DNA of 64,000 bases. Source: Paractinoplanes maris. Its GTDB lineage: Bacteria > Actinomycetota > Actinomycetes > Mycobacteriales > Micromonosporaceae. A program made the translations under genes and the position numbers. This document shows, in pieces, positions 19,405 through 28,269 of the stretch (positions are counted from its first letter, which is position 1; each line of letters begins with the position of its first letter). The notes under the pieces were generated by a model. That model searched no databases. It saw only the letters and a list, made by a program, of their open reading frames with translations, and was not told the origin of the DNA. The stretch is taken from assembly GCF_023544465.1 (NCBI RefSeq), contig NZ_JALPVL010000002.1, positions 1 to 64,000 on the forward strand, written 5' to 3'.

Positions 19405-19471
19405 AACCACCCCTCAATCGCACAAAACAGGCACCGTGCGTACCGCTGGTAAGCTTGGTGATTCGCTCCGT

Positions 19472-19510
19472 TCAGCATTCCGCTCAGTGATGCTGAGCTT
19501 TTTCCTTTTG
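19472..19510 (+). terminator. Intrinsic terminator in the greA leader
   Basis: TCAGCAT (19472-19478) pairs with ATGCTGA (19490-19496), or alternatively CTCAG pairs with CTGAG, followed by CTTTTTCCTTTTG. It lies between DUF4307 and greA. Because a TANNNT box (TAAGCT, 19450-19455) sits upstream, it may also act on transcripts that start in the greA leader. Confidence 0.6.
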
Positions 19511-19542
19511 TAGACGGCTTCGTTCCAGCAAGGAGATCGCCC

Positions 19543-20037
19543 GTGTCCAGTTCAGAGGCGCCCAAGACTTGGCTTTCTCAGGACGCTCACGACCGGCTGC
19601 AGGCCGAGCTCGACGAGCTGATCGCCGGACGCCCGGCCATTGCCGCGGAGATCAACGCGCGCCGTGAGGAAGGCGACCTCCGCGAGAACGGCGGCTATCA
19701 CGCCGCCCGCGAGGAGCAGAGCCGGCAGGAAGGCCGGATCCTGTACTTGAAGGAGTTCCTGCGCAACTCCGAGGTCGGCGAGGCCCAGGCGGCCGACAAG
19801 GTCGCCCCCGGCTCAGTCGTGACGATCTATTTCGACGACGACCAGAGCGACACCGAGACCTTCCTGCTCGGCTCGCGGGAGATCGCCTCCACCACCGACC
19901 TCACGGTCTACAGCCCCGAGTCGGCGCTGGGCACGGCCATCCTCGGCGCGGCCGAGGGCCAGACCGTCACCTACACGGCGCCCAGCGGCTCCGACATCAA
20001 GGTGACTGTGGTCAAGTTCGGCCCGTTCGAGGGCTGA
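19543..20037 (+). CDS. greA: Transcription elongation factor GreA
   Basis: A 164-residue GreA. It stimulates the intrinsic RNA cleavage of backtracked RNA polymerase. The N-terminal coiled coil ends in the acidic tip [19 protein letters not shown], where the Asp and Glu reach the polymerase active site, followed by the FKBP-like C-terminal domain ([21 protein letters not shown]). The GTG start at 19543 is preceded by AAGGAGA. A strong terminator follows it. Confidence 0.97.
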   Translation: MSSSEAPKTWLSQDAHDRLQAELDELIAGRPAIAAEINARREEGDLRENGGYHAAREEQSRQEGRILYLKEFLRNSEVGEAQAADKVAPGSVVTIYFDDDQSDTETFLLGSREIASTTDLTVYSPESALGTAILGAAEGQTVTYTAPSGSDIKVTVVKFGPFEG

Positions 20038-20048
20038 GCAGACGTCCG

Positions 20049-20079
20049 GAGCCCGCGGCGGTCGCCGCGGGCTCTTTCG
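20049..20079 (+). terminator. Rho-independent terminator after greA
   Basis: GAGCCCGCGGCG (20049-20060) pairs with CGCCGCGGGCTC (20063-20074), followed by TTTCGT. The stem is 10-12 bp of G/C pairs, 11 bases after the greA stop codon. It may also stop transcription from the converging ilvA side. Confidence 0.9.
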
Positions 20080-20093
20080 TGTCCGAGGCGTGG

Positions 20094-21344
20094 TCAGGGC
20101 GTGGTGTCGGCCAGCAGCGAGACCCGGTATCCGGAGTGGCGCAGCGTGCTGATCAGCGCGGCCGAGTGATCGGGACCCCGGGTCTCGACCGACAACGCGA
20201 CCTCCGCCTCGCCGAAGCTGAGCCGCGGGCTCTGCCGCGAGTGCGCCACGTCGACCACATTGGCCCGCTGGTCGGCGATCTGGCCCAGCAGCCGGGCCAG
20301 CTCACCCGGCCGATCGGTGCAGCGCACCGCGAGCCGCAGGAACCGGCCCGCCGAGGCCAGACCGTGCTCGATCACCCGCAGCAGCAGCATCGGGTCGATG
20401 TTGCCGCCGGAGAGGATCGCCACCGCCGGGCCGTCGTCCAACGGGGCGTAGGCGCCGGTCAGCAGCGCCGCCACGCCGGCCGCACCGGCCGGCTCGACCA
20501 CCGACTTGTGCCGCTCGAGCAGCACCAGCAGGGCCGCCGACAGATCCTCGTCGCTGACCGTCACGATCTCATCAACCAGCTTGCTGACGTGCGCGAACGT
20601 GAGATCGCCGGGGCGCAGCACGCAGATGCCGTCGGCGATCGTGACGCCCTTCGCCAGCTTCTGCGGCGATCCGGCGGCCAGCGAGGGCGGGTACGCCGCC
20701 GCGCCGCTCGCCTGCACCCCGACGACCCGGATGCCGGGCCGCATCGCCTTGGCCGCGACCGCCACCCCCGAGATCAGGCCGCCCCCGCCGACGGCGGTGA
20801 TGATCGTGGTCACCTCGGGACACTGCTCGAGGATCTCCAAGCCCACGGTGCCCTGCCCGGCGATGACGTCCGGGTGGTCGAACGGGTGGATCAGCACCGC
20901 GCCGGTCCGGTCGGCGAAGTCACGGGCGGCTTCGAGGGAGTCGTCGACGCTCGTGCCCGCGTACTCGATCGCGGCGCCGTAGCCCCGGGTCGCGGTGACC
21001 TTGGGCAGGGGTGCCCCCTCGGGCATGAACACCGTGGCCCGGGCGCCCAGCATCTCGGCCGCGAGCGCGACCCCCTGCGCGTGGTTGCCGGCGCTGGCCG
21101 CGACGACCCCGCGGGCCCGCTCGGCATCGGACAGCCGCGAGATGCGGGTGTACGCGCCGCGAACCTTGTAGGAGCCGGCGCGCTGCTGGTTCTCACACTT
21201 GAGCCAGACCGGGGTGCCGGTGATCTCGGTGAGCGGGCGGGACGGGATCAGCGGGGTGGTCTTGACCACGCCGGTCAGCAGCTCGCGGGCGGCCTCGATG
21301 TCGGCCGGCGCGAGCAGGTCGAGCGGGTGGGGGGCACCATTCAT
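20094..21344 (-). CDS. ilvA: Threonine ammonia-lyase
   Basis: A 416-residue PLP enzyme deaminating threonine to 2-oxobutyrate, the first step toward isoleucine. Schiff-base Lys60 lies in GSYKVRGAY, the phosphate-binding loop is VGGGGL, and ASAGNHAQGVA and EPAGAAG complete the fold. The C-terminal 75 residues form one ACT domain (RLAVRCTDRPGELARLLGQI), suggesting amino-acid feedback. It follows the amidase gene on the same strand after 21 bases, with the cystathionine synthase-like gene upstream; if the latter acts as a gamma-lyase it would also yield 2-oxobutyrate. Confidence 0.94.
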   Translation of the reverse strand: MNGAPHPLDLLAPADIEAARELLTGVVKTTPLIPSRPLTEITGTPVWLKCENQQRAGSYKVRGAYTRISRLSDAERARGVVAASAGNHAQGVALAAEMLGARATVFMPEGAPLPKVTATRGYGAAIEYAGTSVDDSLEAARDFADRTGAVLIHPFDHPDVIAGQGTVGLEILEQCPEVTTIITAVGGGGLISGVAVAAKAMRPGIRVVGVQASGAAAYPPSLAAGSPQKLAKGVTIADGICVLRPGDLTFAHVSKLVDEIVTVSDEDLSAALLVLLERHKSVVEPAGAAGVAALLTGAYAPLDDGPAVAILSGGNIDPMLLLRVIEHGLASAGRFLRLAVRCTDRPGELARLLGQIADQRANVVDVAHSRQSPRLSFGEAEVALSVETRGPDHSAALISTLRHSGYRVSLLADTTP

Positions 21345-21365
21345 GCCCCGAATGCTGCCACTGCC

Positions 21366-22727
21366 TCAGACGAAGGCGTGACGCTGCCACGGATTGAGGA
21401 CCTCGAACTGGCCGGCCACGGCGAGCAGCAGGGCCTCCGAGTCGGGCGGCCCGACCAGCTGGATGCCCAGCGGGAGCCCGTCCGGGCGGGTGCCGACCGG
21501 CACCACGATGGCCGGCAGGCCGGCGACGTTCCAGGGCGCGGCGTACGGCGCGTACTTCATGCTGGCCGCCATGTTGTGCCGCCACGACCCGGCCGCGAGC
21601 CCGTCGGCGAGCGGCGGCGCGGCGGCCAGGGCCGGGGTGAGCAGCAGGTCGAGCGAGTTGTCGGCGAAGAACCCGATCGCCGCCTCGCGGTACGCGTCGC
21701 GCTGCGACTGCCGCACCAGCCCGGCCCGCAACGCCCACTTGCCGAGACGGATGTGCTGCCGGGTCCGCGGCTGGAGCTGCGCGAGCTGATAATCGGCCGA
21801 CTCCCGATAGGCCGAGGCGAACCAGGTGGCCAGCGTGCCGATGCCCAGGGTCTGCGGGTACGGCGGGTTGGCCGTGACCGTGTCGTGCCCGGCCTGCACC
21901 AGCAGCTTGGACGCGGTGCTCACGGCCGAGGCGTTGGGCTCGTCGGCGCGTACGCCGGCCAGCGGTGACCGGACCGAGACGCCGACCCGCAGCCGGCTCG
22001 GTTCGACCAGCTTGATCGGGTCGCGGCCGGCCAGCACCGAGAAGCCCAGGGCGGCGTCGGTCACCGTCGTGGTCAGCACACCGTTCTCGGCCAGGCCGTA
22101 CCAGTTGGTGATGCCCAGGTCGGACGGGACCACGCCGCGGCCCGGCTTGAGCCCGACCAGCCCGCAGCAGGCCGCCGGGATGCGGATCGAGCCGAGCCCG
22201 TCGTTGCACTGCGCGATCGGCACCAGCCCGGCCGCCACCGCGGCCGCGGCCCCGCCCGAGGAGCCGCCCGGCGTACGGTCGCGGTCCCAGGGGTTGCGGG
22301 TGGCACTCTCGGCGTCGTCGGTGACCGCCCACAGGCCCATCTCGGGCATGCGCGTCGTCCCGATCACGACCGCCCCGGCCCCGCGCAGCCGGCGGACCAC
22401 CTCGTGGTCGTCCTCGGCCACCGACGTCGTCCGGGCGGCGGCCGAGCCGTTCCAGGTCGGCAGGCCGGCGACGGCGGTGTTCTCCTTGACCGCGACCGGC
22501 ACCCCGGCCAGCGGCAGGTTGGCCAGGTCTTCCTGGTCGTCGACCTTCTCGGCCTCGGTGATGGCCTCGCCGCCGCGGATCACCCGGAAGGCGTCCAGGG
22601 TCGGGTCGGTGATCGAGATCTGCTCGAGATGGTCGGCGACGATCTGGGTGGCGGTCACGTCACCGCGCCGGACCGCGCGGGAGATCTGCCTCGCTGTCGC
22701 GCCTACCCAGGTCGCCCCGTCGCTCAT
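21366..22727 (-). CDS. Amidase signature family protein
   Basis: A 453-residue amidase with the complete Ser-cisSer-Lys triad: Lys81 in AVKENT, Ser156 in TPGGSSGGA and nucleophile Ser180 in GSIRIPAACCG. The spacings of 75 and 24 residues match GatA-type enzymes, but the gatB/gatC partners are absent, so it is probably a catabolic amidase of unknown substrate. The start is the ATG at 22727, preceded by GGAGAGG. It follows the cystathionine synthase-like gene after 16 bases. Confidence 0.92.
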   Translation of the reverse strand: MSDGATWVGATARQISRAVRRGDVTATQIVADHLEQISITDPTLDAFRVIRGGEAITEAEKVDDQEDLANLPLAGVPVAVKENTAVAGLPTWNGSAAARTTSVAEDDHEVVRRLRGAGAVVIGTTRMPEMGLWAVTDDAESATRNPWDRDRTPGGSSGGAAAAVAAGLVPIAQCNDGLGSIRIPAACCGLVGLKPGRGVVPSDLGITNWYGLAENGVLTTTVTDAALGFSVLAGRDPIKLVEPSRLRVGVSVRSPLAGVRADEPNASAVSTASKLLVQAGHDTVTANPPYPQTLGIGTLATWFASAYRESADYQLAQLQPRTRQHIRLGKWALRAGLVRQSQRDAYREAAIGFFADNSLDLLLTPALAAAPPLADGLAAGSWRHNMAASMKYAPYAAPWNVAGLPAIVVPVGTRPDGLPLGIQLVGPPDSEALLLAVAGQFEVLNPWQRHAFV

Positions 22728-22743
22728 TGCCTCTCCGGATGTG

Positions 22744-23895
22744 TCAGCCCAGCGCCTGCTCGAGGTCGGCGAGCAGATCGTCAACGGTTTCGATGCCGAC
22801 AGACAGTCGCACGAGATCGGCTGGTACTTCAAGCGCCGAGCCCGCAGCGGACAGGTGTGTCATCTGCCCCGGGTGCTCGATCAGCGACTCGATGCCGCCC
22901 AGCGACTCGGCCAGCACGAAGAGCTTTGTCCGGTTGCAGATGTCGACGGCCTTCTCCATGCCCCCGGTCGCCCGGAACGACACCATGCCGCCGAAGCGCT
23001 GCATCTGCTTGGCCGCGACCTCGTGCCCCGGGTGCGTCTCGAGTCCCGGATAGAGGACCTCGGAGACCGCCGGGTGCTCGCTCAGGAAACCGACGATGCG
23101 CTCGGCGTTGTCACAGTGCCTTTCCATCCGTACGCCCAAGGTCTTGACACCCCGCAAGGTGAGCCACGCGTCGAAGGGGCCGTTGACCGCACCCATCGCG
23201 TTCTGGTGGAAGGCGAGGGTGTCGCCGAGCTCGGCGTCCGCCGTGATCAGGGCGCCACCGACCACATCGGAGTGGCCGCCGAGGTACTTGGTGGTCGAGT
23301 GCACGACCACGTCGGCGCCGAGGGCGAGCGGCTGCTGCAGGTACGGCGAGGCGAACGTGTTGTCGACCACCAGCAGCCCGTCGAACTCGTGGGAGAGACC
23401 GGCCAGCGCGGCGATGTCGGCGATGTTGAGCAGCGGGTTGGTCGGGGTCTCGGCCCAGATCATCTTGGTCACGCCCGGCCGGAAAGCGGCGCGCACCTGG
23501 TCGAGATCGTCGAGCGAGACGGCCGTCCAGTCCAGCCCCCAGTTCTCGGCCACCTTCGAGAAGAGGCGATAGGTTCCGCCGTACGCGTCATCGGGGATCA
23601 CGACGTGGTCGCCCGGCCGGCACACCGCGCGCAGCAGCGTGTCCTCGGCGGCGAGACCGCTGGCGAAGGCGAGACCGCGGCGGCCGCCCTCGATCGCGGC
23701 CAGGCACTCCTGGAGGGCGTCGCGGGTGGGGTTGCCGGAGCGGCTGTACTCGTAACCGAGCCGGGGCGCGCCGACGGCGTCCTGGGCGTACGTGCTCGTC
23801 TGATAGATCGGGGGCACGACCGCACCGGTCCGGGGGTCCGGATCCTGGCCGGCGTGGATGGCGAGGGTGTCGAACCCGTAGTCGTTAGCCGTCAT
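22744..23895 (-). CDS. metB: Cystathionine gamma-synthase/gamma-lyase family protein
   Basis: A 383-residue PLP enzyme of the Cys/Met metabolism family. PLP-Lys203 lies in VVHSTTKYLGGHSD; EYSRSGNPTRD, DDAYGGTYR, VDNTFASPYLQQPL and the C-terminal AESLGGIESLIEHP are typical. The last Glu/Ser context is shared by gamma-synthases and gamma-lyases, so direction (making cystathionine or cleaving it) cannot be fixed; the mycobacterial counterpart Rv1079 is called metB. It heads the metB-amidase-ilvA run and shares a 24-bp promoter gap with the HIT gene. Confidence 0.92.
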   Translation of the reverse strand: MTANDYGFDTLAIHAGQDPDPRTGAVVPPIYQTSTYAQDAVGAPRLGYEYSRSGNPTRDALQECLAAIEGGRRGLAFASGLAAEDTLLRAVCRPGDHVVIPDDAYGGTYRLFSKVAENWGLDWTAVSLDDLDQVRAAFRPGVTKMIWAETPTNPLLNIADIAALAGLSHEFDGLLVVDNTFASPYLQQPLALGADVVVHSTTKYLGGHSDVVGGALITADAELGDTLAFHQNAMGAVNGPFDAWLTLRGVKTLGVRMERHCDNAERIVGFLSEHPAVSEVLYPGLETHPGHEVAAKQMQRFGGMVSFRATGGMEKAVDICNRTKLFVLAESLGGIESLIEHPGQMTHLSAAGSALEVPADLVRLSVGIETVDDLLADLEQALG

Positions 23896-23903
23896 GCTCG
23901 GCA

Positions 23904-23913
23904 AGGCTAGTCT
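23904..23913. promoter_or_regulatory. Overlapping back-to-back -10 boxes
   Basis: The 10-mer AGGCTAGTCT contains TAGTCT (23908-23913) for the rightward HIT gene, whose GTG starts six bases later, and TAGCCT on the minus strand (23909 to 23904) for the leftward metB-like gene, whose ATG lies eight bases away. Both fit TANNNT boxes with leaderless starts. The two promoters share the central TA and should compete for polymerase. Confidence 0.6.
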
Positions 23914-23919
23914 CACCAG

Positions 23920-24333
23920 GTGGCATCGTGCGTCTTCTGCGACATCGTGGCGGGCTCGGTGCCCGCGTTCAAGGTGGTCGACTCGCCCGACGGGGTGGGG
24001 TTCCTCGACACCCGGCCGGTCTTCAAGGGTCATGTGCTCGTGGTGCCGCGTGATCACGTGGTGACGTTGCCCGAGCTGCCGGCGGCCGATCTGCCCGGAT
24101 TCTTCGGACTCGTGCAGCGGGTGTCCGCCGCCGTCCCCGCCGCGCTCGGCGCGCAGGGCACATTTGTGGCCAACAACAACATCGTTTCGCAGTCGGTGGC
24201 GCACCTGCACTTCCACGTGGTGCCGCGGACGAAGGGCGACGGTCTGCGGGGATTCTTCTGGCCCCGGCACAAGTACGCGAGCGACGAGGAAGCACTCGAC
24301 TACGCCGGTCGCATCGCCGCCGAACTCGGGTAA
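23920..24333 (+). CDS. HIT family nucleotide-binding hydrolase
   Basis: A 137-residue Hint/Fhit-superfamily protein with the triad motif H95-L-H97-F-H99 in AHLHFHVVPR, the usual catalytic site for nucleoside phosphoramidate or dinucleotide hydrolysis. C4-VF-C7 near the N-terminus is a common zinc-site remnant in bacterial HIT proteins. The GTG at 23920 has no clear ribosome site but lies six bases after TAGTCT, consistent with a leaderless mRNA. Physiological substrate unknown. Confidence 0.92.
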   Translation: MASCVFCDIVAGSVPAFKVVDSPDGVGFLDTRPVFKGHVLVVPRDHVVTLPELPAADLPGFFGLVQRVSAAVPAALGAQGTFVANNNIVSQSVAHLHFHVVPRTKGDGLRGFFWPRHKYASDEEALDYAGRIAAELG

Positions 24334-24381
24334 GGATGGGGTGCCCCCCGGCGTTGCACCAGCCGGATGAAGGGAGTGACC

Positions 24382-25044
<663 letters not shown>

Positions 25045-25067
25045 AGTCCGGGGGCAAAGGGGGCACG

Positions 25068-25406
25068 ATGACAGACGGCGAAGCACCGCGGCGGCGGTAT
25101 GCGAAGCCCGTCGTCGTGCCCGCTCGGCTGGATCTGCTCTGTGGCCCGACCACCGGCGTGATCCACCTTCCGCGTCACCTCAAGTGGTCGGGCAGCCCCG
25201 AGTACGACCTTGGCCAGCCGGGCCGAGTGGTGGATCTCTATCGCGCTGTGATCAACGAGGCCGCCACGCCTACCGATCTCCATACCTACCTTGATCGGGA
25301 GACTGTCGTGCGGCTCTGGGATGAAATGTGGCTGCCGGTATCGGTGCGCCAGGCGTGGGAGGCTCGCTTTCCCGAGCTGGCACAGCACCGCACCACGGCG
25401 GCCTGA
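25068..25406 (+). CDS. Possible antitoxin/partner of the AbiEii-type gene
   Basis: A 112-residue protein starting at ATG 25068 after a GGGGGCAAAGGGGG site. It is basic at the N-terminus (APRRRYAKPVVVPARL), then has HLPRHLKWSGSPEYDLGQPGRVVDLYRAVINEA and a C-terminal helical stretch with VRLWDEMWLPVSVRQAWEARFPEL. I recognise no named domain. It is followed after two bases by an AbiEii-like nucleotidyltransferase gene, the arrangement of a two-gene toxin-antitoxin unit, so an antitoxin or regulator role is inferred from position only. Confidence 0.6.
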   Translation: MTDGEAPRRRYAKPVVVPARLDLLCGPTTGVIHLPRHLKWSGSPEYDLGQPGRVVDLYRAVINEAATPTDLHTYLDRETVVRLWDEMWLPVSVRQAWEARFPELAQHRTTAA

Positions 25407-25408
25407 GG

Positions 25409-26059
25409 GTGGATCCCCGGCACGAGCGTCTCGCCGAGATAGCCCTGACGGCCGGCGGACGCTTCGGTTTCGCTCTGGCGGGCGGATACGCGGTCAGCGC
25501 CCACGGGATGGGCAATCGACTCAGCGGTGACGTCGACCTCTTCACGGACTGGCAGCGGCGCGGCGACTTCGTGCTGGCTGTCGATGAAGTGGTGGCGGCG
25601 TTGACCGACCACGGGTTCGACGTGTCCGAAGTCATCCGCACCGACACCTTCGCGCGCCTGCTGCTGACCGACCGCAGCCAGGCCGGGTCGGAACCCGACA
25701 AGCTCGAGCTATCGGCCGACTGGCGGGCTCACGCACCCGTGCAGCTGGAAATCGGACCGGTACTTCACCCGGACGACGCCGTGGCCAACAAGATGATCGC
25801 CCTTTACGGCCGCGCCGCGGCCCGCGACTTCCTCGACGTCGACGCCGCGATCGCGTCCGGGCGCTACACCCGGGAGCATCTGCTCGCACTCGCCTCGTCC
25901 GCCGACTCCGGCTTCGTCCGCGAACGATTCGCGCAGGCTTTGGGAGTTCTGAGCCGGATCACCGACGCCGACTTCGCCCTGTACGGCCTGCCGGCCGGTC
26001 ACCTGAGCGAGATGCGAGAGCGGTTCGGGCAGTGGCGGGAAGAACTGCTGGGCGGCTGA
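25409..26059 (+). CDS. AbiEii/AbiGii-type nucleotidyltransferase
   Basis: A 216-residue protein of the DUF1814/AbiEii nucleotidyltransferase family. AGGYAVSAHG (residues 24-33) and the metal-binding D41-V-D43 in SGDVDLF form the nucleotidyltransferase core. A later LHPDDAVANKMIALYGRAAARDFLDV block matches the family's Lys/Arg-Asp signature. AbiEii toxins modify tRNA or other nucleic acids with nucleotides. The GTG at 25409 is two bases after the preceding stop, implying coupling. The unit ends in a strong terminator. Confidence 0.8.
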   Translation: MDPRHERLAEIALTAGGRFGFALAGGYAVSAHGMGNRLSGDVDLFTDWQRRGDFVLAVDEVVAALTDHGFDVSEVIRTDTFARLLLTDRSQAGSEPDKLELSADWRAHAPVQLEIGPVLHPDDAVANKMIALYGRAAARDFLDVDAAIASGRYTREHLLALASSADSGFVRERFAQALGVLSRITDADFALYGLPAGHLSEMRERFGQWREELLGG

Positions 26060-26072
26060 TCAACCACTGCTG

Positions 26073-26101
26073 AGCCTCCGGCAACTGCCGGGGGCTGTTT
26101 T
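26073..26101 (+). terminator. Rho-independent terminator after AbiEii-type pair
   Basis: AGCCTCCGGC (26073-26082) pairs with GCCGGGGGCT (26087-26096) around an AACT loop, followed by GTTTTC. Ten pairs with one G-U. It lies 14 bases after the nucleotidyltransferase stop codon. Confidence 0.9.
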
Positions 26102-26186
26102 CATGCCTCGGAGTGGAAAAGATCGACATGTCCCGAAGTGGTTCGCACACTGGTAGGGACAGCGGTTGAGCGGGAGGTGAACCCCC

Positions 26187-26516
26187 ATGCCGATTTTTTA
26201 CAACGACGAGGAACGGCAGGCCTGGACCCTGGCCGAGGCGCTCGCCGAGCAGGCTGAGGAGTCGATGCGCGAGGCCCAGGCGGCGCTCGAGACCTGGAAG
26301 ACCGGCAAGGAGATGAACCGGCTGCGCTGCCTCCGCAAGGGGATCAGCGAGTCGGACGCGGAGATCCGCTGGTCGGCTTCGTCCAACGCGAAGAACGCGC
26401 TCACCAACAACGGCTTCTATGTCGGGCTGGCCACCATGTATTACGGCGCCGCCTCGGCGCATTACTCCCGGGCCCTCTATCTGCGCAGCCTCGGCGGGCG
26501 GCCGATGGCGGCCTAA
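26187..26516 (+). CDS. Small helical protein of unknown function
   Basis: A 109-residue protein with a good ribosome site (GGGAGGTGA) before the ATG. Residues 5-45 form an acidic Ala/Glu-rich helix (ERQAWTLAEALAEQAEESMREAQAALETW), followed by a basic Cys-containing segment and an aromatic C-terminus (NNGFYVGLATMYYGAASAHYSRALYL). No family is recognised and no signal peptide is present. It stands alone and its stop overlaps the stop of the convergent small gene by four bases. Confidence 0.65.
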   Translation: MPIFYNDEERQAWTLAEALAEQAEESMREAQAALETWKTGKEMNRLRCLRKGISESDAEIRWSASSNAKNALTNNGFYVGLATMYYGAASAHYSRALYLRSLGGRPMAA

Positions 26517-26686
26517 GCCGGATCGTCCTCGGGTGCCGGTGCGGTCTGCGACTGCGGCGCGGACGGCGCCGGCGACGACGACGGGGCCCCGGCGGCCGGG
26601 GTGGCCAGCGCCAGGCCGAGCACCGCGCCCGCGCTGATCAGGCCGAGGCCGGCCAGTGAGATCGGCCGGCGGTCAGACTTCTCCAT
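26513..26686 (-). CDS. Small secreted or membrane peptide
   Basis: A 57-residue product starting at ATG 26686 with GGAGGTAA upstream. A basic start (MEKSDRRP) and an Ala/Leu/Gly hydrophobic core (ISLAGLGLISAGAVLGLALA) with an AxA-like site resemble a signal peptide or anchor; the remainder is a Pro/Ser/Ala tail ending in acidic residues. It overlaps the convergent upstream gene by four bases at the stop codons. Function unknown; it was judged real mainly on its ribosome site. Confidence 0.55.
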   Translation of the reverse strand: MEKSDRRPISLAGLGLISAGAVLGLALATPAAGAPSSSPAPSAPQSQTAPAPEDDPA

Positions 26687-26796
26687 GCGAATTACCTCCG
26701 GGACCGACGGTGACAGCTTGGCCTGAGATCGGGCTGTGCAGAAGCTGCGAATCACTTGGCCTGTGTGGCCGTCACCCGCTCGGGCAAGATGAACGT

Positions 26797-28215
26797 ATGG
26801 AGATCGCCACCGAGACAGAGCGTAAATACGACGTGCCTGCCGAGTTTCGGCTGCCCGATCTCGCCGGTAAGGCCGGGATCAGCAGCACCGGCGGCGCCCG
26901 CACCCACGACCTGGACGCCACCTACTTCGACACCGACGACCTCGCCTTGATGAGAAACCGCCGGACACTTCGGCGGCGCACCGGCGGCGACGACGCCGGC
27001 TGGCATCTGAAGACGCCCGGCGAGGGGACAGACCGGACGGAGCACCGCATTCCGCTCAACGGCCGGCCGGAGACGGTTCCGGCCGAGCTGACCGCCCAGG
27101 TGCGCGCGATCATCCGCCGCCAGGGTCTGCGGCCCATCGCCCGGCTGCGCACCCACCGGGTCGAGACGCCGCTGCGTGACGCCGACGGAACGACGCTGGC
27201 CCTGGTCGCACAGGATCAGGTGACCGCCGAGACCGACGGCCGCGAGCAGCGCTGGCAGGAGATCGAGGTCGAGCTGGTCGACGGCGACCCCAAGCTGCTC
27301 GCCGCCGTCGAGAAGGTGCTGCTCAAGGCCGGGGCCACCGTGGCCCAGGGGCCGTCCAAGGTCGCCCGCGCCCTCGGTGACAAGCCCAAGCCGGCGCCCG
27401 CCAAGAAGCCCGGAAGCCCCGTTCTTCAGTACGTGCGGGAGCAGCGCGACGCCATCACCGGCTACGACCCGGGCGTACGCCGGGGTGACCCCGAAGCCGT
27501 GCACAAGATGCGCGTCGGCACGCGGCGCCTGCGCAGCACCCTCAAGACGTTCAAGCGCACCTTCGCCGACGACGCCGACCTGGGCGACGAGCTGAAGTGG
27601 CTGGCCGACCTGCTCGGTCAGGTGCGCGACGGCCAGGTGCAGGAGGGCAAGCTGCTGGCCGGGCTGGAGGAGGCAGGCGAGCAGTTCGCGCCGGTGGCCG
27701 CGCGCATCCGCGAGCACCTCGACAACCAGGTCGCCGAGGGTCGCACCGCGCTCGGCGAGGCGCTCGACAGCGAGCGCTACCTGACTCTGCTCGACCGCAT
27801 CGACCGGCTCGCCGCGCAGGAGTGGGTGGAGGCCGACCCGATCCGGCGGGCCGCCAAGAGCCTGGCCAAGGCCGACGCGCTGCTCGACGAGGCGTTGTCC
27901 CACGGTGAGGACCACGAGCTGCACGACGCCCGCAAGGCCTACAAGCGGGCCCGGTACGCGGTCGAGGTCTTCCAGCCGGCGGCCGGGAAACCGGCGAAGA
28001 AGCTGGTCGACGCGCTGACCGAGCTGCAGGACGTGCTCGGCGCGCACCAGGACTCGGTGGTCGCCCGGGAGCTGCTGCACGAGCTGGGGCAGGACAGTTT
28101 CTGGTTCGGTGTGCTCTATGCCCGGCAGGAGCAGGTGGGCCAGGACACGTACGCGCAGTTGCCGGTTGTCGTGGAGACCTCGCGCAGGAAGAGCTTCCGC
28201 GCCTGGCTGGACTGA
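26797..28215 (+). CDS. CYTH and CHAD domain protein
   Basis: A 472-residue protein. Residues 1-200 form a CYTH (triphosphate tunnel) domain with E6-x-E8-x-K10 (ETERKYDV) and alternating charged strands. A Pro/Lys linker leads to a CHAD domain from about residue 210, rich in conserved His and Arg (VHKMRVGTRRLR, HDARKAYKRARYAVE). CHAD domains bind polyphosphate; CYTH domains hydrolyse triphosphate or polyphosphate. A PPK2 gene follows 55 bases downstream, supporting a role at polyphosphate granules. The ATG at 26797 is assigned from the motif; its ribosome site is weak. Confidence 0.92.
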   Translation: MEIATETERKYDVPAEFRLPDLAGKAGISSTGGARTHDLDATYFDTDDLALMRNRRTLRRRTGGDDAGWHLKTPGEGTDRTEHRIPLNGRPETVPAELTAQVRAIIRRQGLRPIARLRTHRVETPLRDADGTTLALVAQDQVTAETDGREQRWQEIEVELVDGDPKLLAAVEKVLLKAGATVAQGPSKVARALGDKPKPAPAKKPGSPVLQYVREQRDAITGYDPGVRRGDPEAVHKMRVGTRRLRSTLKTFKRTFADDADLGDELKWLADLLGQVRDGQVQEGKLLAGLEEAGEQFAPVAARIREHLDNQVAEGRTALGEALDSERYLTLLDRIDRLAAQEWVEADPIRRAAKSLAKADALLDEALSHGEDHELHDARKAYKRARYAVEVFQPAAGKPAKKLVDALTELQDVLGAHQDSVVARELLHELGQDSFWFGVLYARQEQVGQDTYAQLPVVVETSRRKSFRAWLD

Positions 28216-28269
28216 TTGTTCACCTCCCAGCTCGTTGAGTAGTCACTCGTTCTGGGTAGTAATTGAGAC

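Noticed and set aside
21366..22727. gatA subunit of tRNA amidotransferase
   Set aside because: The triad spacing matches, but gatB and gatC are not adjacent and the sequence outside the core resembles a general amidase.
20094..23895. metB-amidase-ilvA as a dedicated methionine-to-isoleucine salvage operon
   Set aside because: The genes are close and co-directional, but gamma-lyase versus gamma-synthase activity cannot be decided from sequence, so no pathway claim is made.
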